This document shows positions 8,620 through 18,408 of a stretch of 64,000 nt of DNA, in pieces; within the stretch, counting starts at the first letter, position 1; every line of letters starts with the position of its first letter. This DNA comes from an uncultured Lachnospiraceae bacterium (GTDB lineage Bacteria; Bacillota; Clostridia; Lachnospirales; Lachnospiraceae). The notes beneath the pieces were generated by a model that ran no database searches, had not been told where the DNA came from, and worked only from the letters and a program-made list of their open reading frames with translations. The DNA is taken from NCBI GenBank assembly GCA_947176505.1, contig CAMWQW010000006.1:64001-128000 (forward strand), in the 5' to 3' direction. The position numbers and the translations under genes were made by a program.

Positions 8620-9756
8620 TTACTTTTCATCCCGCACAGCCACATACTCCGGCTCTTCCACTTTATAGCCATGTTGTTTCAGCAGATTAATGTCCATAAC
8701 ATGACGATTATCCATCGTCTTCATGATATCTTTAATCTCCAAATCGCCGAACATTTCCCGGTCACTCAAATCTACAATACTGTTGTCGCCGAACATCAAT
8801 AGCATCGGTTCTAATATGTTCTGCTCATTCGCATTGAGTACAAGCGCTTTCTCGCCTGTGTTCAGCTCCACGCTGACACCGGGCGCAAGAATATTGATGG
8901 AACGGATCAAGGCTTTCACAACATCACTGTCATAGACTTCCGGATTCTCCAACAGATGCTTGATTGCCGCCACTTCTGAATCCGGCGCCTTCTCAACCTG
9001 CATCGCCGTCATCGTGTCAAAGACTTCCGCCACCGCAAGAACCTTGGCGCCTCTGACTGTCTTCTTGGACGAAATATCTTCACCACTTTCAAGACTTTCC
9101 AAAGCTCTCTGTGCCTGCACACAGATTCGCTTGACATTCGGGCTGGATGAGAACACGATATCAATCAGATTGTGTCCTTGTATCTGTGCCATACGGACGG
9201 CTTCCTGCTCTTCCTCTGTCAGAATATCTTTGTCTTTAATGTTCTTGGGCACCGTCAACTTTCCGATGTCATGGACAATCGCTGCCTGCACGGTATCCGC
9301 CTGTTCATCCAGTCTCATATTCATCTTGTGAGTCACCATGGCGCACAGAATCGCCACATTTAAAGAATGTTTATACAGATAGTCCTCTTTACTCCTCAGA
9401 TTCTGTACAAAATTAATCTTCTTGTCTATATGACCGTAACTTTTCACAATATTTGCGGCAATCGTAGGCATTTTATAAAATCTTCTCGTCTGCAGGATCT
9501 TATCTAACTCCTCCTGTATGGAAAAAACATACATCGTCTGAAACCGTTCAAAATCAATATCCGCCTGTGTCATCGGCGGAACAGGCTCTGCCGGTTCCAG
9601 AATAAAAATCCCTATCAAACCGAAATTCTTGATACTCTCAATTCCCTGTACGGTCAGTTTGGAGTTGCGCTCGTACAGCAAAACACCGTCCTTGTTGTAA
9701 ATAGGACGCGCCAGCCGCATTCCTTTCTTTAGTTCATCCCTCTTTACAAAAAGCAT
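8620..9756 (-). CDS. HD-domain protein of the HD-GYP type with a degraded GYP motif
   Basis: HD-GYP proteins hydrolyse c-di-GMP. The metal-binding H...HD signature is present (HSLNVAIL near residue 130 and IVHDIGKL near 160), as is VLAVAEVFDTMT. However, the HHExxDGxGYP stretch is replaced by QAQRALESLESGED, so key metal and substrate residues are missing and the protein may be a sensor or scaffold. The N-terminal 60 residues form a small domain often found before HD-GYP. The ATG at 9756 has AGGAGG eight bases upstream and avoids overlap with sigK; a longer frame to 9798 lacks such a site. It sits between sigK and pilT. Confidence 0.82.
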   Translation of the reverse strand: MLFVKRDELKKGMRLARPIYNKDGVLLYERNSKLTVQGIESIKNFGLIGIFILEPAEPVPPMTQADIDFERFQTMYVFSIQEELDKILQTRRFYKMPTIAANIVKSYGHIDKKINFVQNLRSKEDYLYKHSLNVAILCAMVTHKMNMRLDEQADTVQAAIVHDIGKLTVPKNIKDKDILTEEEQEAVRMAQIQGHNLIDIVFSSSPNVKRICVQAQRALESLESGEDISSKKTVRGAKVLAVAEVFDTMTAMQVEKAPDSEVAAIKHLLENPEVYDSDVVKALIRSINILAPGVSVELNTGEKALVLNANEQNILEPMLLMFGDNSIVDLSDREMFGDLEIKDIMKTMDNRHVMDINLLKQHGYKVEEPEYVAVRDEK

Positions 9757-9784
9757 TCCGGTTTCCTCCTTTGCACTGCGCCTC

Positions 9785-10420
9785 TTACAACGCCTCAAAA
9801 GCCTCCCTGAGCTTCTCCAATGCCCTCTTCTCTATTCTGGAAACATAGCTTCTGGAAATCCCCAGTTTACGCCCGATTTCTCTCTGCGTCACCTCGTATT
9901 CACTGGTCAAGCCATAACGCAGGGTGATAATTTCCCGTTCTCTGTCATTTAATTTGTCATGAATCAGACCGGACAGCCTGCTCAGCTTATCCTCCGCCTC
10001 CATTCTGTCTATCACGTCAATCTGATCTTGTTCGATAATATCCAGCAGATTAATCTCATTGCCTTCTCTGTCCGTACCAATCGGCTCATAAAGAGATACC
10101 TCTCTGGAAGTTTTCTTCTTAGCACGTAAAAACATCAGCAGTTCATTGTCGATACACCGGGAGGCATACGTACTCAGTTTCCCCTTGCCGGCATCAAAGG
10201 AATCTATCGCTTTAATCAGCCCTATTGTACCAATGGAAATCATGTCTTCCATCTCTTCATCCACGTTCTGATACTTCTTAGCGATATGAGCAACAAGACG
10301 CAGATTATGTTCAATCAGTATTTCTTTCGCGTCCGCCCGCTCTGCGCCCTCACCCGTCTGCAACAGCTTTAAGTATGCGGCCTCTTCCTTCGCAGTTAAT
10401 GGTTGCTTAAATGTTTTCAA
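9785..10420 (-). CDS. sigK: RNA polymerase sporulation sigma factor SigK
   Basis: Mother-cell-specific late sporulation sigma factor. Region 2 (LIEHNLRLVAHIAKKY, then EDMISIGTIGLIKAI) and region 4 (REREIITLRYGL, TQREIGRKLGISRSYVSRIE) match SigK closely over 211 aa. The gene is uninterrupted, with no skin element. Compared with the Bacillus protein, the N-terminal pro-peptide of about 20 residues is absent. The start is a TTG at 10420, with GGGGG seven bases upstream and no other start in the open frame before a stop. Lack of a pro-sequence would remove SpoIVFB-type processing control. Confidence 0.88.
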   Translation of the reverse strand: MKTFKQPLTAKEEAAYLKLLQTGEGAERADAKEILIEHNLRLVAHIAKKYQNVDEEMEDMISIGTIGLIKAIDSFDAGKGKLSTYASRCIDNELLMFLRAKKKTSREVSLYEPIGTDREGNEINLLDIIEQDQIDVIDRMEAEDKLSRLSGLIHDKLNDREREIITLRYGLTSEYEVTQREIGRKLGISRSYVSRIEKRALEKLREAFEAL

Positions 10421-10606
10421 AAGAAGCCCCCAAAGTCCATTTACTCTATTCTATGACCCGGTGGCATCTTAAGTGCCTTTCCACCTGAAAAAGAGTTGAC
10501 TTCAAGGTTTCCCTATGAATATTATACAAAGACAACTTTTAAAATACAACACAAATTATATCAAATAACCGAAAAAATAGAAAACTTACAAAATATTCAA
10601 TCAATT

Positions 10607-11734
10607 TCAGTCAAATAGAAATTGCGCAAACACATAATTGCTCACATCAATTCCTAACTCCGTCAGCATCATGTTATTCTTATCCTGTGCAAGAAGCCCC
10701 TGCCTGCATAAACGGTCCGGTATCTCACCGTATGCCTCCTCAATCTGCCGTCCGAAAGTACGTGCAAACCCTTGACGATTCACACCGCACATCATACGCA
10801 GTCCGAGAAACATATACTCTTCCATCTGTTCCTTCTCGGTAAGTATCTGCCGGTCCGGTACACACATATCCTCCTGCCTGTAAACATACGCTTCATACAA
10901 TGTTAAGTCTTCCGGGTTCTTCCATCTGACGTTGCGCACCATAGACGATGCTCCCAGCCCGAATCCGACATAATCTCCCCTCTGCCAGTAAACTTTATTA
11001 TGACAGCATTCATACCCCTCCCGTGCATAGTTGGAAATCTCATACCTGTGATAGCCACAGGAAGATAAGAAATCTTTCGTAAGCGAGTACATCTCCCGGT
11101 CTTCCTCCTCCGTCGGAAAGGAGTACTCGTACTGCCGTTCATATAACGGGGTTCCTTCCTCCAGTATAAGGCTGTATGCCGAAATATGTTCCGGTTCAAG
11201 CGACGTCACCGCCCGTAATGTCCGCTCATAAGATACCACACTCTGTCCCGGCAGAGCCGACATAATGTCGATATTGATATTATGAAATCCGACCCTTCGC
11301 GCCAGCTCATAAGTTCTCAAAAAAGTCTGATAATCATGAATCCTGCCAATTCTCAAAAGCTCTTCATCATCTGCAGACTGCAGTCCGATGCTGATACGAT
11401 TCATACCGGCTGTTATGTATTGCCGCAGCTTGTCTTCGTCCACCGTCCCGGGATTCATCTCCATCGTAACCTCTATATCCTGCGAAATCCGATAGTTATC
11501 TCTGATTGTTTCCATAATGAGGCTTATGTCCATCGCCGGAAGAACAGACGGCGTTCCGCCGCCCAAGAAAACAGATACCACCTGATATTGCTGATATTCC
11601 GGTGCAGACGAACTGATTTCCCGGCACAATAAGTTTACATAATTCCCAATCTCCGCCGGAAAAGACAAAAAATCACAGTAGAGACATTTCCTGATACAAA
11701 AAGGGATGTGGATATATATACTCAATTCTTTCAT
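10607..11734 (-). CDS. hemW: Heme chaperone HemW (radical SAM, CPO III-like)
   Basis: Radical SAM protein formerly annotated as oxygen-independent coproporphyrinogen oxidase; HemW binds and transfers heme. The PFCIRKCLYCDF motif near residues 11-22 ligates the 4Fe-4S cluster and GGGTPS follows near 60. The HNxxYW signature that separates HemW from HemN is present as HNKVYW near residue 245. Length 375 aa. The start lies directly next to the lepA stop with no gap, a classic lepA-hemW arrangement. Confidence 0.93.
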   Translation of the reverse strand: MKELSIYIHIPFCIRKCLYCDFLSFPAEIGNYVNLLCREISSSAPEYQQYQVVSVFLGGGTPSVLPAMDISLIMETIRDNYRISQDIEVTMEMNPGTVDEDKLRQYITAGMNRISIGLQSADDEELLRIGRIHDYQTFLRTYELARRVGFHNINIDIMSALPGQSVVSYERTLRAVTSLEPEHISAYSLILEEGTPLYERQYEYSFPTEEEDREMYSLTKDFLSSCGYHRYEISNYAREGYECCHNKVYWQRGDYVGFGLGASSMVRNVRWKNPEDLTLYEAYVYRQEDMCVPDRQILTEKEQMEEYMFLGLRMMCGVNRQGFARTFGRQIEEAYGEIPDRLCRQGLLAQDKNNMMLTELGIDVSNYVFAQFLFD

Positions 11735-13549
11735 TTATCTGTCGTCCAGTTTAAGCACACTCATGAAAGCGCTCTGTGGAATCTCTACGTTACCCACCTG
11801 ACGCATACGCTTCTTGCCTTCCTTCTGCTTCTCAAGAAGTTTTTTCTTACGGGTAATATCTCCGCCGTAACACTTTGCAAGCACATCTTTACGCATCGCC
11901 TTCACAGTCTCTCTGGCAATAATCTTACCCCCCACAGCTGCTTGGATCGGTATCTCAAACAGGTGACGGGGTATCTCATCCTTTAACTTCTCGCACATCT
12001 TTCTTCCGCGTTCATAAGCGCTGTCCGCATGTACGATGAACGAGAGTGCGTCCACCTCGTCATGATTAATAAGAATATCTAATTTCACCAGTTTAGACTC
12101 TTCATAGCCTTTCAATTCATAATCAAAAGACGCATAGCCCCTCGAGCGTGATTTCAAGGCGTCAAAGAAATCATATATAATCTCATTTAACGGCAGTTCG
12201 TATTTCAAAAGCGCTCTGGAAGCCTCAATATATTCCGTGCTGATATAGCGTCCGCGCCTCTCTTGGCATAACTGCATAATAGAACCGATAAACTCTGTCG
12301 TTACCATGATTTCGGCGCTGACCACCGGCTCCTCCATATAAGCAATCTGCGCGGGATCCGGAAGATTGGACGGATTCGTCAGTTCAATCATCTCTCCGTC
12401 TGTCTTATGCACTCTGTAAATAACTCCCGGTGCAGTAGTCACCAAATCAAGATTATACTCCCGCTCCAGCCTTTCCTGTATGATTTCCAGATGCAGAAGC
12501 CCCAGAAAACCGCATCGGAATCCAAACCCAAGAGCAATAGAAGTCTCCGGTTCATAATTCAACGATGCATCATTTAACTGTAATTTCTCCAACGCATCCC
12601 TCAAATCCGGATACTTGGCGCCGTCTGCCGGATACATGCCGCAGTACACCATGGAATTGACTTTCTTATATCCCGGAAGCGGCTCGGAACATGGACGGTT
12701 TACATCCGTCACCGTATCGCCCACCGCGGTATCTTTCACATTCTTAATGGAAGCCGTCAGATAACCGACCATGCCGGCTGACAGCTCTTCGCAGGGGATA
12801 AATTGTCCTGCGCCGAAATATCCTACCTCTACCACTTCCGCGGTAGCTCCGGTAGCCATCATTTTGATTGCGGTTCCCTTCGAAACCCGCCCTTCCATGA
12901 TACGGCAGAACACAATCACCCCTTTATAAGAGTCATACACCGAATCAAAGATGAGCGCCTGCAAGGGATTGTCCGGATCGCCCTGCGGTGCGGGAATCTT
13001 CTCTACAATCGCCTCTAATACTTCCTCGATACCGATACCGTTCTTAGCTGAAATGAGCGGTGCATCCTGAGCTTCGATACCAATCACGTCCTCAATCTCA
13101 TTCTTCACCCGTTCCGGCTCGGCGCTGGGAAGGTCTATCTTATTGATGACCGGAAACACATCTAAATCGTGATCAAGCGCCAGATATACGTTGGCGAGCG
13201 TCTGCGCCTCGATACCCTGCGCAGCATCCACCACAAGAATCGCTCCGTCACATGCCGCCAGTGAGCGGCTCACCTCATAGTTAAAATCCACATGTCCGGG
13301 CGTGTCAATCAAATTGAAAATATACTCATTCCCGTCTTTGGCATTGTAGACGATACGCACCGTCTGCGCCTTAATCGTAATTCCGCGCTCCCGCTCAAGC
13401 TCCATATTATCGAGCACCTGCGCCTGCATCTCCCTGCTTGTCAGGAGTCCTGTCTTCTCTATGATTCTATCCGCCAATGTCGATTTACCATGGTCGATAT
13501 GGGCTACGATACAAAAATTTCTGATTTTACTCTGGTCTATGGCTGCCAT
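11735..13549 (-). CDS. lepA: Elongation factor 4 (LepA)
   Basis: Ribosomal GTPase that remodels or back-translocates stalled ribosomes. G1 [11 protein letters not shown]3 DTPGHVDF and G4 NKIDLP are all in the first 135 residues. Domains II, III and V and the LepA-specific C-terminal domain ending in [16 protein letters not shown] follow, giving 604 aa. The ATG at 13549 gives the canonical start just before [14 protein letters not shown], with AGGAAG upstream; the longer frame to 13603 has no family support. Confidence 0.97.
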   Translation of the reverse strand: MAAIDQSKIRNFCIVAHIDHGKSTLADRIIEKTGLLTSREMQAQVLDNMELERERGITIKAQTVRIVYNAKDGNEYIFNLIDTPGHVDFNYEVSRSLAACDGAILVVDAAQGIEAQTLANVYLALDHDLDVFPVINKIDLPSAEPERVKNEIEDVIGIEAQDAPLISAKNGIGIEEVLEAIVEKIPAPQGDPDNPLQALIFDSVYDSYKGVIVFCRIMEGRVSKGTAIKMMATGATAEVVEVGYFGAGQFIPCEELSAGMVGYLTASIKNVKDTAVGDTVTDVNRPCSEPLPGYKKVNSMVYCGMYPADGAKYPDLRDALEKLQLNDASLNYEPETSIALGFGFRCGFLGLLHLEIIQERLEREYNLDLVTTAPGVIYRVHKTDGEMIELTNPSNLPDPAQIAYMEEPVVSAEIMVTTEFIGSIMQLCQERRGRYISTEYIEASRALLKYELPLNEIIYDFFDALKSRSRGYASFDYELKGYEESKLVKLDILINHDEVDALSFIVHADSAYERGRKMCEKLKDEIPRHLFEIPIQAAVGGKIIARETVKAMRKDVLAKCYGGDITRKKKLLEKQKEGKKRMRQVGNVEIPQSAFMSVLKLDDR

Positions 13550-13577
13550 AACTTCCTCATTTCCGCGCTGCTTTATT

Positions 13578-13653
13578 GCGCATGACGAGTTTGTGGCAAG
13601 CAACGCGCAGACACAAATCTCAGGATTGAAAATAAAATTTTCAATTTTTCCTC
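13578..13653. repeat. Interspersed intergenic repeat, copy A
   Basis: The stretch beginning GCGCATGACGAGTTTGTGGC and ending ATAAAATTTTCAAT closely resembles one at 45124-45194 and partly one near 48001-48050. The ATTGAAAAT/ATTTTCAAT end forms a hairpin. All copies lie next to starts or stops of minus-strand genes. Confidence 0.6.
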
Positions 13654-13702
13654 CTTGTCATACAGAAAACAGTATAACAAATCGTGAAAAATATGTCCAC
13701 TG

Positions 13703-15040
13703 TTACCGTCTCGGCTCCTGACCCGAAAGGACCAGATCAAGCACATGCGCCAACGGGTCGCAGGCATTCATCGCCTCCTCCACCGTATTATTCTGTGCCC
13801 CCAGCTCAATCAGCAGCGTCTTCGGGCACAGATGCATGTTGTACCGATATGCTTTCAGGTAGACTCTTCTCGCAAGTCCCGGATAGTACTCATTACATGC
13901 CGCCTGCATCTGAAAAGAAAATGCAAGATTATCTTCCAGATACGGATTATCCAGATATTCTATCTTTCCCTTGGTTGTACGGCTCAACCCATTAAAAAAC
14001 ATAAACTGCGCCGTCGGTCTTCCCTGAAGGTTCATGACCAGCCTTTTCTCCTCCGGCATGGCATCCCGGTGCAAGTCGATCACGACTTCTATGCTCGGAT
14101 ACTCTGCGAGAAGCTCCTCCAATGCCGGAAGCGAATTATTATAAGCATAGTCTCTTGACTCCTTGTCATAGCTCTCGGTATGATGCATCACGTTATATCC
14201 ATACTGCTCCCGCAGAATCGAGGACAGATATTCCCCCACCCCCACGATGCTCGTGGACTCGTCACCGGCGATGGAATCTGCAAAAGCCTCCTGTGAATGA
14301 GTGTGATAAATCAGAATCTGAGGCTGATCCGCACCGCCCTGCATACGCATGTCTTTAGAAAGCAAGACGTCTGCCTGTAGAAGCTCATCTCCCGCCTTTG
14401 TCGTGCTGTCCACCGCATAAAACGCCTTGACAAGCGACTCATAATCACTTAATTCGTCCCATTTGTAACTATAGCTCTTGTCCTGCATAGGAACAAATTC
14501 TGTCACTACGGTCTCATCAGGCTGTTCTTCCATCTCATCCTGCCCAGCCGCCTGATTTTCCAGATACATTCCATTTTCGGCAAGCATCGCGTCTGCAAGG
14601 CTCTGTTCCAAGTGCATTGCATTTTCATCATATTCCAAGTCTTCTTCATCAATAGACTTGCGGTCTTCGTCACTGCCTTCCATCATAAGCAGGCGGGCGT
14701 AGTCGCTTTCCGCCGCCACCTCTTCGCCTTCTCCTGCTGCCAGACTATACCGTAAAACCGGATACTCTGCAAACAGCCATTGGTCATACATATCACTTGT
14801 TATTTTTTCTCCTTCACCTTGGCTGATCATGCGGACAGCCGGAAGATAAGTACCCAGTGTCATATCCTGTACCCATCTCGACAGTACACTTTCGCCACTC
14901 TCCTCTTCCCGCTGACTTCCCGCCATTTCCAACAATATAAAAAAGGCAGATATTATAACAAGTGCTATTATAATTATTTTCAGTAATTTTTTTTTCATGT
15001 CCATACTAATTATATATATGCGGTATGGACACGACTTCAT
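13703..15040 (-). CDS. spoIIP: Stage II sporulation protein P
   Basis: Septal peptidoglycan amidase/endopeptidase needed for engulfment in sporulation. After a short basic N-terminus there is one membrane segment (LKIIIIALVIISAFFILLEM), then an acidic low-complexity region to about residue 215. The catalytic SpoIIP domain carries ILIYHTHSQEAF, VVIDLHRDAM and LCPKTLLIELGAQNNT, with the expected His and Glu metal ligands. I chose the ATG at 15040 because GGTGAT lies five bases upstream; 15004 and 14998 are alternatives. The gene follows gpr by about 20 bases, an order common in Clostridia. Confidence 0.9.
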   Translation of the reverse strand: MKSCPYRIYIISMDMKKKLLKIIIIALVIISAFFILLEMAGSQREEESGESVLSRWVQDMTLGTYLPAVRMISQGEGEKITSDMYDQWLFAEYPVLRYSLAAGEGEEVAAESDYARLLMMEGSDEDRKSIDEEDLEYDENAMHLEQSLADAMLAENGMYLENQAAGQDEMEEQPDETVVTEFVPMQDKSYSYKWDELSDYESLVKAFYAVDSTTKAGDELLQADVLLSKDMRMQGGADQPQILIYHTHSQEAFADSIAGDESTSIVGVGEYLSSILREQYGYNVMHHTESYDKESRDYAYNNSLPALEELLAEYPSIEVVIDLHRDAMPEEKRLVMNLQGRPTAQFMFFNGLSRTTKGKIEYLDNPYLEDNLAFSFQMQAACNEYYPGLARRVYLKAYRYNMHLCPKTLLIELGAQNNTVEEAMNACDPLAHVLDLVLSGQEPRR

Positions 15041-15059
15041 ACCATCACCATACTTGAAC

Positions 15060-15938
15060 TTAAGTTTCTTCCGGGCAATTGAGCGCTTTGTTAATTCCGT
15101 CACACAAAATATGACTAATCTGTTGTATCTGCTGGTCAACATCTTTTGTCGTGACATACATATTGTTCAATTCTTTGAGGGTGACCGGACGCTCACCCAT
15201 AGCGTCACCCACAATGGTTGCCGCATCGACCACCGTCGGAACTCCCAGAGCCAGCACCGGTACATTCAGGCTCTCCTGCGTAATAGCATTGCGATGATTA
15301 CCGACTCCCGAACCGGGGTGAATGCCGGTATTGGTAATCTGTATGGTACGATTCAGCCTTTTCGTGGAACGTGCCGCTAACGCGTCAATCACAATCACCA
15401 TATCCGGTTTTGTTTCACCTATAACTCCTTTTATAATTTCTGCGGATTCCATACCCGTCTTTGCCATGACACCGGGAATCAGACTGCTGACCTGATGCAT
15501 TTTGGAACGGTTATATGCAACCTTACCGTATTCACGTACAATATGCCTGTTGATAAACAGATTATCCACCACGTTAGGACCCAGCGAATCCGCCGTCACT
15601 TCCCGATTTCCCAATCCCACCACCAGAATAGACTGCTCTTTGTCCGGCTCCGGCAATATCGAGCGAATTTCCCTTGCAAGAATCTCAGATATCTCCTGAT
15701 GGTAATCTTCTTCCGGTTCTGTCATAGCCGGTGCTTCCAATGTGATATAAACCCCCATCGGCTTTCCCAGCATCTTGGCTCCGTTCTTTGTTTCCACGAT
15801 CACTTTGGTGATATGGACATCACAGCTCTCATCATAGTTTTCTTCCACTACGACACCGCGCAGACCTTCCGCTTTCTCCTCAATACTTTCTCTGGCTTCC
15901 AGCGCCAAGTCTGTCCTAACTGCCTGCCAGCTATCCAT
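15060..15938 (-). CDS. gpr: Germination protease GPR
   Basis: Aspartic-type protease that degrades small acid-soluble spore proteins at germination. Recognisable segments are RTDLALEARE at the N-terminus, VVGLGNREVTADSLGP, MVIVIDALAARSTKRLNRTIQI and TGIHPGSGVGNHR. At 292 aa it is shorter than the Bacillus enzyme of about 370 aa because part of the C-terminal half is missing, as is usual for Lachnospiraceae. The gene heads a gpr-spoIIP unit. Confidence 0.94.
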   Translation of the reverse strand: MDSWQAVRTDLALEARESIEEKAEGLRGVVVEENYDESCDVHITKVIVETKNGAKMLGKPMGVYITLEAPAMTEPEEDYHQEISEILAREIRSILPEPDKEQSILVVGLGNREVTADSLGPNVVDNLFINRHIVREYGKVAYNRSKMHQVSSLIPGVMAKTGMESAEIIKGVIGETKPDMVIVIDALAARSTKRLNRTIQITNTGIHPGSGVGNHRNAITQESLNVPVLALGVPTVVDAATIVGDAMGERPVTLKELNNMYVTTKDVDQQIQQISHILCDGINKALNCPEET

Positions 15939-16063
15939 GCCTTTTTCCTCATTTCCCGCATTTTATCTTACTATATGCGTATATTTATAGGTTAGTTACT
16001 CTCTGTCTTCTTGCTGTTTGCAACTTTCTTTTCTATTTTTTGCAAAAATAAACAAAATATGTA

Positions 16064-16092
16064 TTGACATCACGATTCTCATAAACTACAAT
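16064..16092 (+). promoter_or_regulatory. Sigma-A promoter of rpsT
   Basis: A perfect TTGACA at 16064-16069 and TACAAT at 16087-16092, separated by 17 bases. Transcription should start near 16099, giving a leader of about 85 nucleotides. Confidence 0.85.
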
Positions 16093-16101
16093 AAGATGCG
16101 T

Positions 16102-16143
16102 GTGTTTCCATTAAAACGTCCGTGTCCGGCTTTAATGAGACAC
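16102..16143 (+). promoter_or_regulatory. Structured leader hairpin of rpsT
   Basis: GTGTTTCCATTAAA pairs with TTTAATGAGACAC around a GC-rich loop, close to the predicted transcript start and about 30 bases before the ribosome binding site. S20 is autoregulated in some bacteria, so a regulatory role is possible but unproven here. Confidence 0.45.
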
Positions 16144-16183
16144 GTCCAAATAAAGACAATCTAAATAAATCGGAGGTGTGATC

Positions 16184-16447
16184 ATGGCTAATATTAAATC
16201 TGCAAAGAAAAGAATCTTAGTAAACAAGACTAAGGCTGATCGTAACAAAGCGATTAAGTCCAGTGTTAAGACCGCAATCAAGAAAGTATATGCTGCGATT
16301 GAAGCTAACGATAAGGAAGCTGCTAAGTCAGCACTTACTGCTGCTACATCCGCGCTTGACAAGGCTACTAAGAAGGGTGTATACCACAAGAATACTTCTG
16401 CAAGAAAAGTATCCCGTCTTTCTATTGCCGTAAATAAAATGGCGTAA
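16184..16447 (+). CDS. rpsT: 30S ribosomal protein S20
   Basis: Small basic helical protein that binds 16S rRNA. The sequence begins MANIKSAKKRILVNKTK and continues as alternating Lys/Ala-rich helices for 87 aa, ending NKMA. CGGAGGTG seven bases before the ATG at 16184 fixes the start. The gene stands alone between a strong promoter and a strong terminator, on the opposite strand to both neighbours. Confidence 0.97.
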   Translation: MANIKSAKKRILVNKTKADRNKAIKSSVKTAIKKVYAAIEANDKEAAKSALTAATSALDKATKKGVYHKNTSARKVSRLSIAVNKMA

Positions 16448-16490
16448 AAATTGAGCTTCGCTTAAACGCGTTGAGAATTTCTTATAACAT

Positions 16491-16526
16491 AAAAAACACT
16501 TCCTACCGTCATGGGAAGTGTTTTTT
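16491..16526. terminator. Bidirectional terminator between rpsT and the TPM gene
   Basis: AAAAAACACTTCC and GGGAAGTGTTTTTT form a stem with a nine-base loop and U-runs on both strands, serving the converging genes. Confidence 0.9.
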
Positions 16527-16531
16527 GTTGC

Positions 16532-17410
16532 CTAACGGCTGTGACCGCCGCCGCCATGGCTGCCGCCACCGCCTCCTCCTCCACTGTGACCACCACCGCC
16601 GCCACTGCTGCTACTCGATTCAATCTTATGCGTTACCACAGACTTACGCAGAAATCTGTCTGCTTTCACCTTAAATTCCGGTTCTAAACCATTTACATAT
16701 GTAACTGCCGTTGTAGTCTTCGCTCCGCTCTTAGCTCTTCTATTGCATAATATAAAAATAGCTGCCGCTATCAAGCCTATCACCCACGGAATGATTCCCG
16801 GTACATACAGATTAAATATTCTCATACCCGTCATATCATGATAGAAATCATTCACATATGTCTTGTAAGCTTTATAAGGATTGTGCTCCACATACCGGTA
16901 CACATTGTCCAAAATATGGTCGATTTGTATACTCAGATACTTATCCTTAACCTTCCCCGTCGTACAAAACCATGTATAAATCTTACCGTCATCTTCCCTA
17001 TACCAGTTGTCAATCAGCAGAACCCCGTCGCCGTTGGGTTTATTATATCCGAAATGATTGTCCTCATAAAATTCTTCCGCGTAAACTCTGACAAACTCAT
17101 CATAATCAACATAAGGTTCGATTTCTCTGGCATATTCTTTCAAAGACTCATTCAAAGTAATCAGCACGATATCGCAGCCGGTCTGTTTCTCTCTCTTCGC
17201 AATCAGCTTACGCAGTTTTTCTTCCTCTTGATCAGTCAATACATCACCATAGTCAAATACCCGTTCCTCGGTAGCACATGTCTTGTTAGTTCTCTTGTAG
17301 TTTGCCGCTGTGGAAGCTACCCAATGTCCGCCTGCCAGCAGACCGTAGACACATATCGTAACACCTAATATTATATATAGCCATTTAAAATAATGAAAAT
17401 ATTCTCTCAC
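16532..17410 (-). CDS. TPM-domain membrane protein (YdjH/YgcG-like)
   Basis: One N-terminal membrane segment near residues 12-30 precedes a TPM domain (residues 50-190) beginning VFDYGDVLTDQEEEKL. A second segment follows near 205-225, and the C-terminus is a Ser/Gly/His-rich tail. In Bacillus, YdjH is encoded next to YdjG, YdjF (PspA) and YdjI; here the YdjG-like gene is directly upstream and the PspA and YdjI genes lie 18 kb away. The His-rich glycine tail could bind metal. The exact biochemical role is unknown. Confidence 0.7.
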   Translation of the reverse strand: MREYFHYFKWLYIILGVTICVYGLLAGGHWVASTAANYKRTNKTCATEERVFDYGDVLTDQEEEKLRKLIAKREKQTGCDIVLITLNESLKEYAREIEPYVDYDEFVRVYAEEFYEDNHFGYNKPNGDGVLLIDNWYREDDGKIYTWFCTTGKVKDKYLSIQIDHILDNVYRYVEHNPYKAYKTYVNDFYHDMTGMRIFNLYVPGIIPWVIGLIAAAIFILCNRRAKSGAKTTTAVTYVNGLEPEFKVKADRFLRKSVVTHKIESSSSSGGGGGHSGGGGGGGSHGGGGHSR

Positions 17411-17424
17411 AGTCTTATCCCCTC

Positions 17425-18408
17425 TTATAAGATTTCCAATGCCTTGATTACCACTGAACAGATTGCCGTCACAATGGCAAAAACAGATGCTCCGTAGCCG
17501 AATACTTTACCCATAGAAACAGGCGTTGTTCCAATCACTTTACCAGTCTGTCCGTTCACATGAAACTGATACGTCTTGCCCTTATATCGGTACAAATACT
17601 GCCACACCGGCATCAGCGCGTAATTCACTCCGTTTCTCTGTAAATTTAAATCTTTGCGTATAGGCTTAACCGTATTGTATTCCTGCAGCGACTGCCTCAT
17701 CAATTCCTCGGAAGAATTGCGCGCCTTTACCTGCGCCCTGCTCTCCAGTTCAGGCGCTCCCTGATTATAGATTTCTCCGTAGAAACCCGACATATATTTC
17801 GCATCAAAGTCACGCATCATTTGATAGCTGTATGGTTCCATCAAATCCATAACACCGTCATCCATTGCATAGGAAGCATCCACGGGTATCTTATCAAAAT
17901 CCACATTCATCTTGCGGATTACCTCATAATAAGAAGTCTCCACATACTCCGTATTCCCGCTGGTCCACCTCTTGACTTTCGTTCCTTCACCGGCAAAATC
18001 ATAAAACGCATTATAGTCATACAGCCAGAATGGCACATAGATGCCAACCATTTTCTCCAGACTTTTAGCCGACATAAAGTCAGAAGGGGTAAACAACCTC
18101 CGATTAAATTCCGCCTCCATCGCTCCTACGGCTATATCCTTATTAATCCGAAACGGAAGAATCACATGCGGCTCGTACACACCTTCTACGCGCTCATCAA
18201 ATATCAGATAACACCCGCAATGTTCGCATCTGCTCGCCGAAGTATAGTTCTGCAGCTCTATCGGCGCCCCACAGTTGGCACATTGTGTAAGAGAACCTCC
18301 CTGTATCAGATCTTCGCTGTCCTCCCCTTCGCAATGCGGGCAGTACATTCTTGCCCTGCCCGGCTCATATACTACGTTACTGCCGCAATTCTTACATTTA
18401 AATAGCAT
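17425..18408 (-). CDS. Zinc-ribbon membrane protein (YdjG-like)
   Basis: Two zinc ribbons fill the first 70 residues: CKNCGSN..CPHC and CANCGAP..CEHCGCY. A long soluble domain with YVPFWLYDYNAFYDFAGEG follows, and the C-terminus has one membrane segment (residues about 300-322). This is the layout of Bacillus YdjG, a partner in the PspA-linked membrane-stress complex. The TPM gene starts 14 bases after it, so the two form an operon. The function is inferred from the Ydj set rather than from any active site. Confidence 0.68.
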   Translation of the reverse strand: MLFKCKNCGSNVVYEPGRARMYCPHCEGEDSEDLIQGGSLTQCANCGAPIELQNYTSASRCEHCGCYLIFDERVEGVYEPHVILPFRINKDIAVGAMEAEFNRRLFTPSDFMSAKSLEKMVGIYVPFWLYDYNAFYDFAGEGTKVKRWTSGNTEYVETSYYEVIRKMNVDFDKIPVDASYAMDDGVMDLMEPYSYQMMRDFDAKYMSGFYGEIYNQGAPELESRAQVKARNSSEELMRQSLQEYNTVKPIRKDLNLQRNGVNYALMPVWQYLYRYKGKTYQFHVNGQTGKVIGTTPVSMGKVFGYGASVFAIVTAICSVVIKALEIL

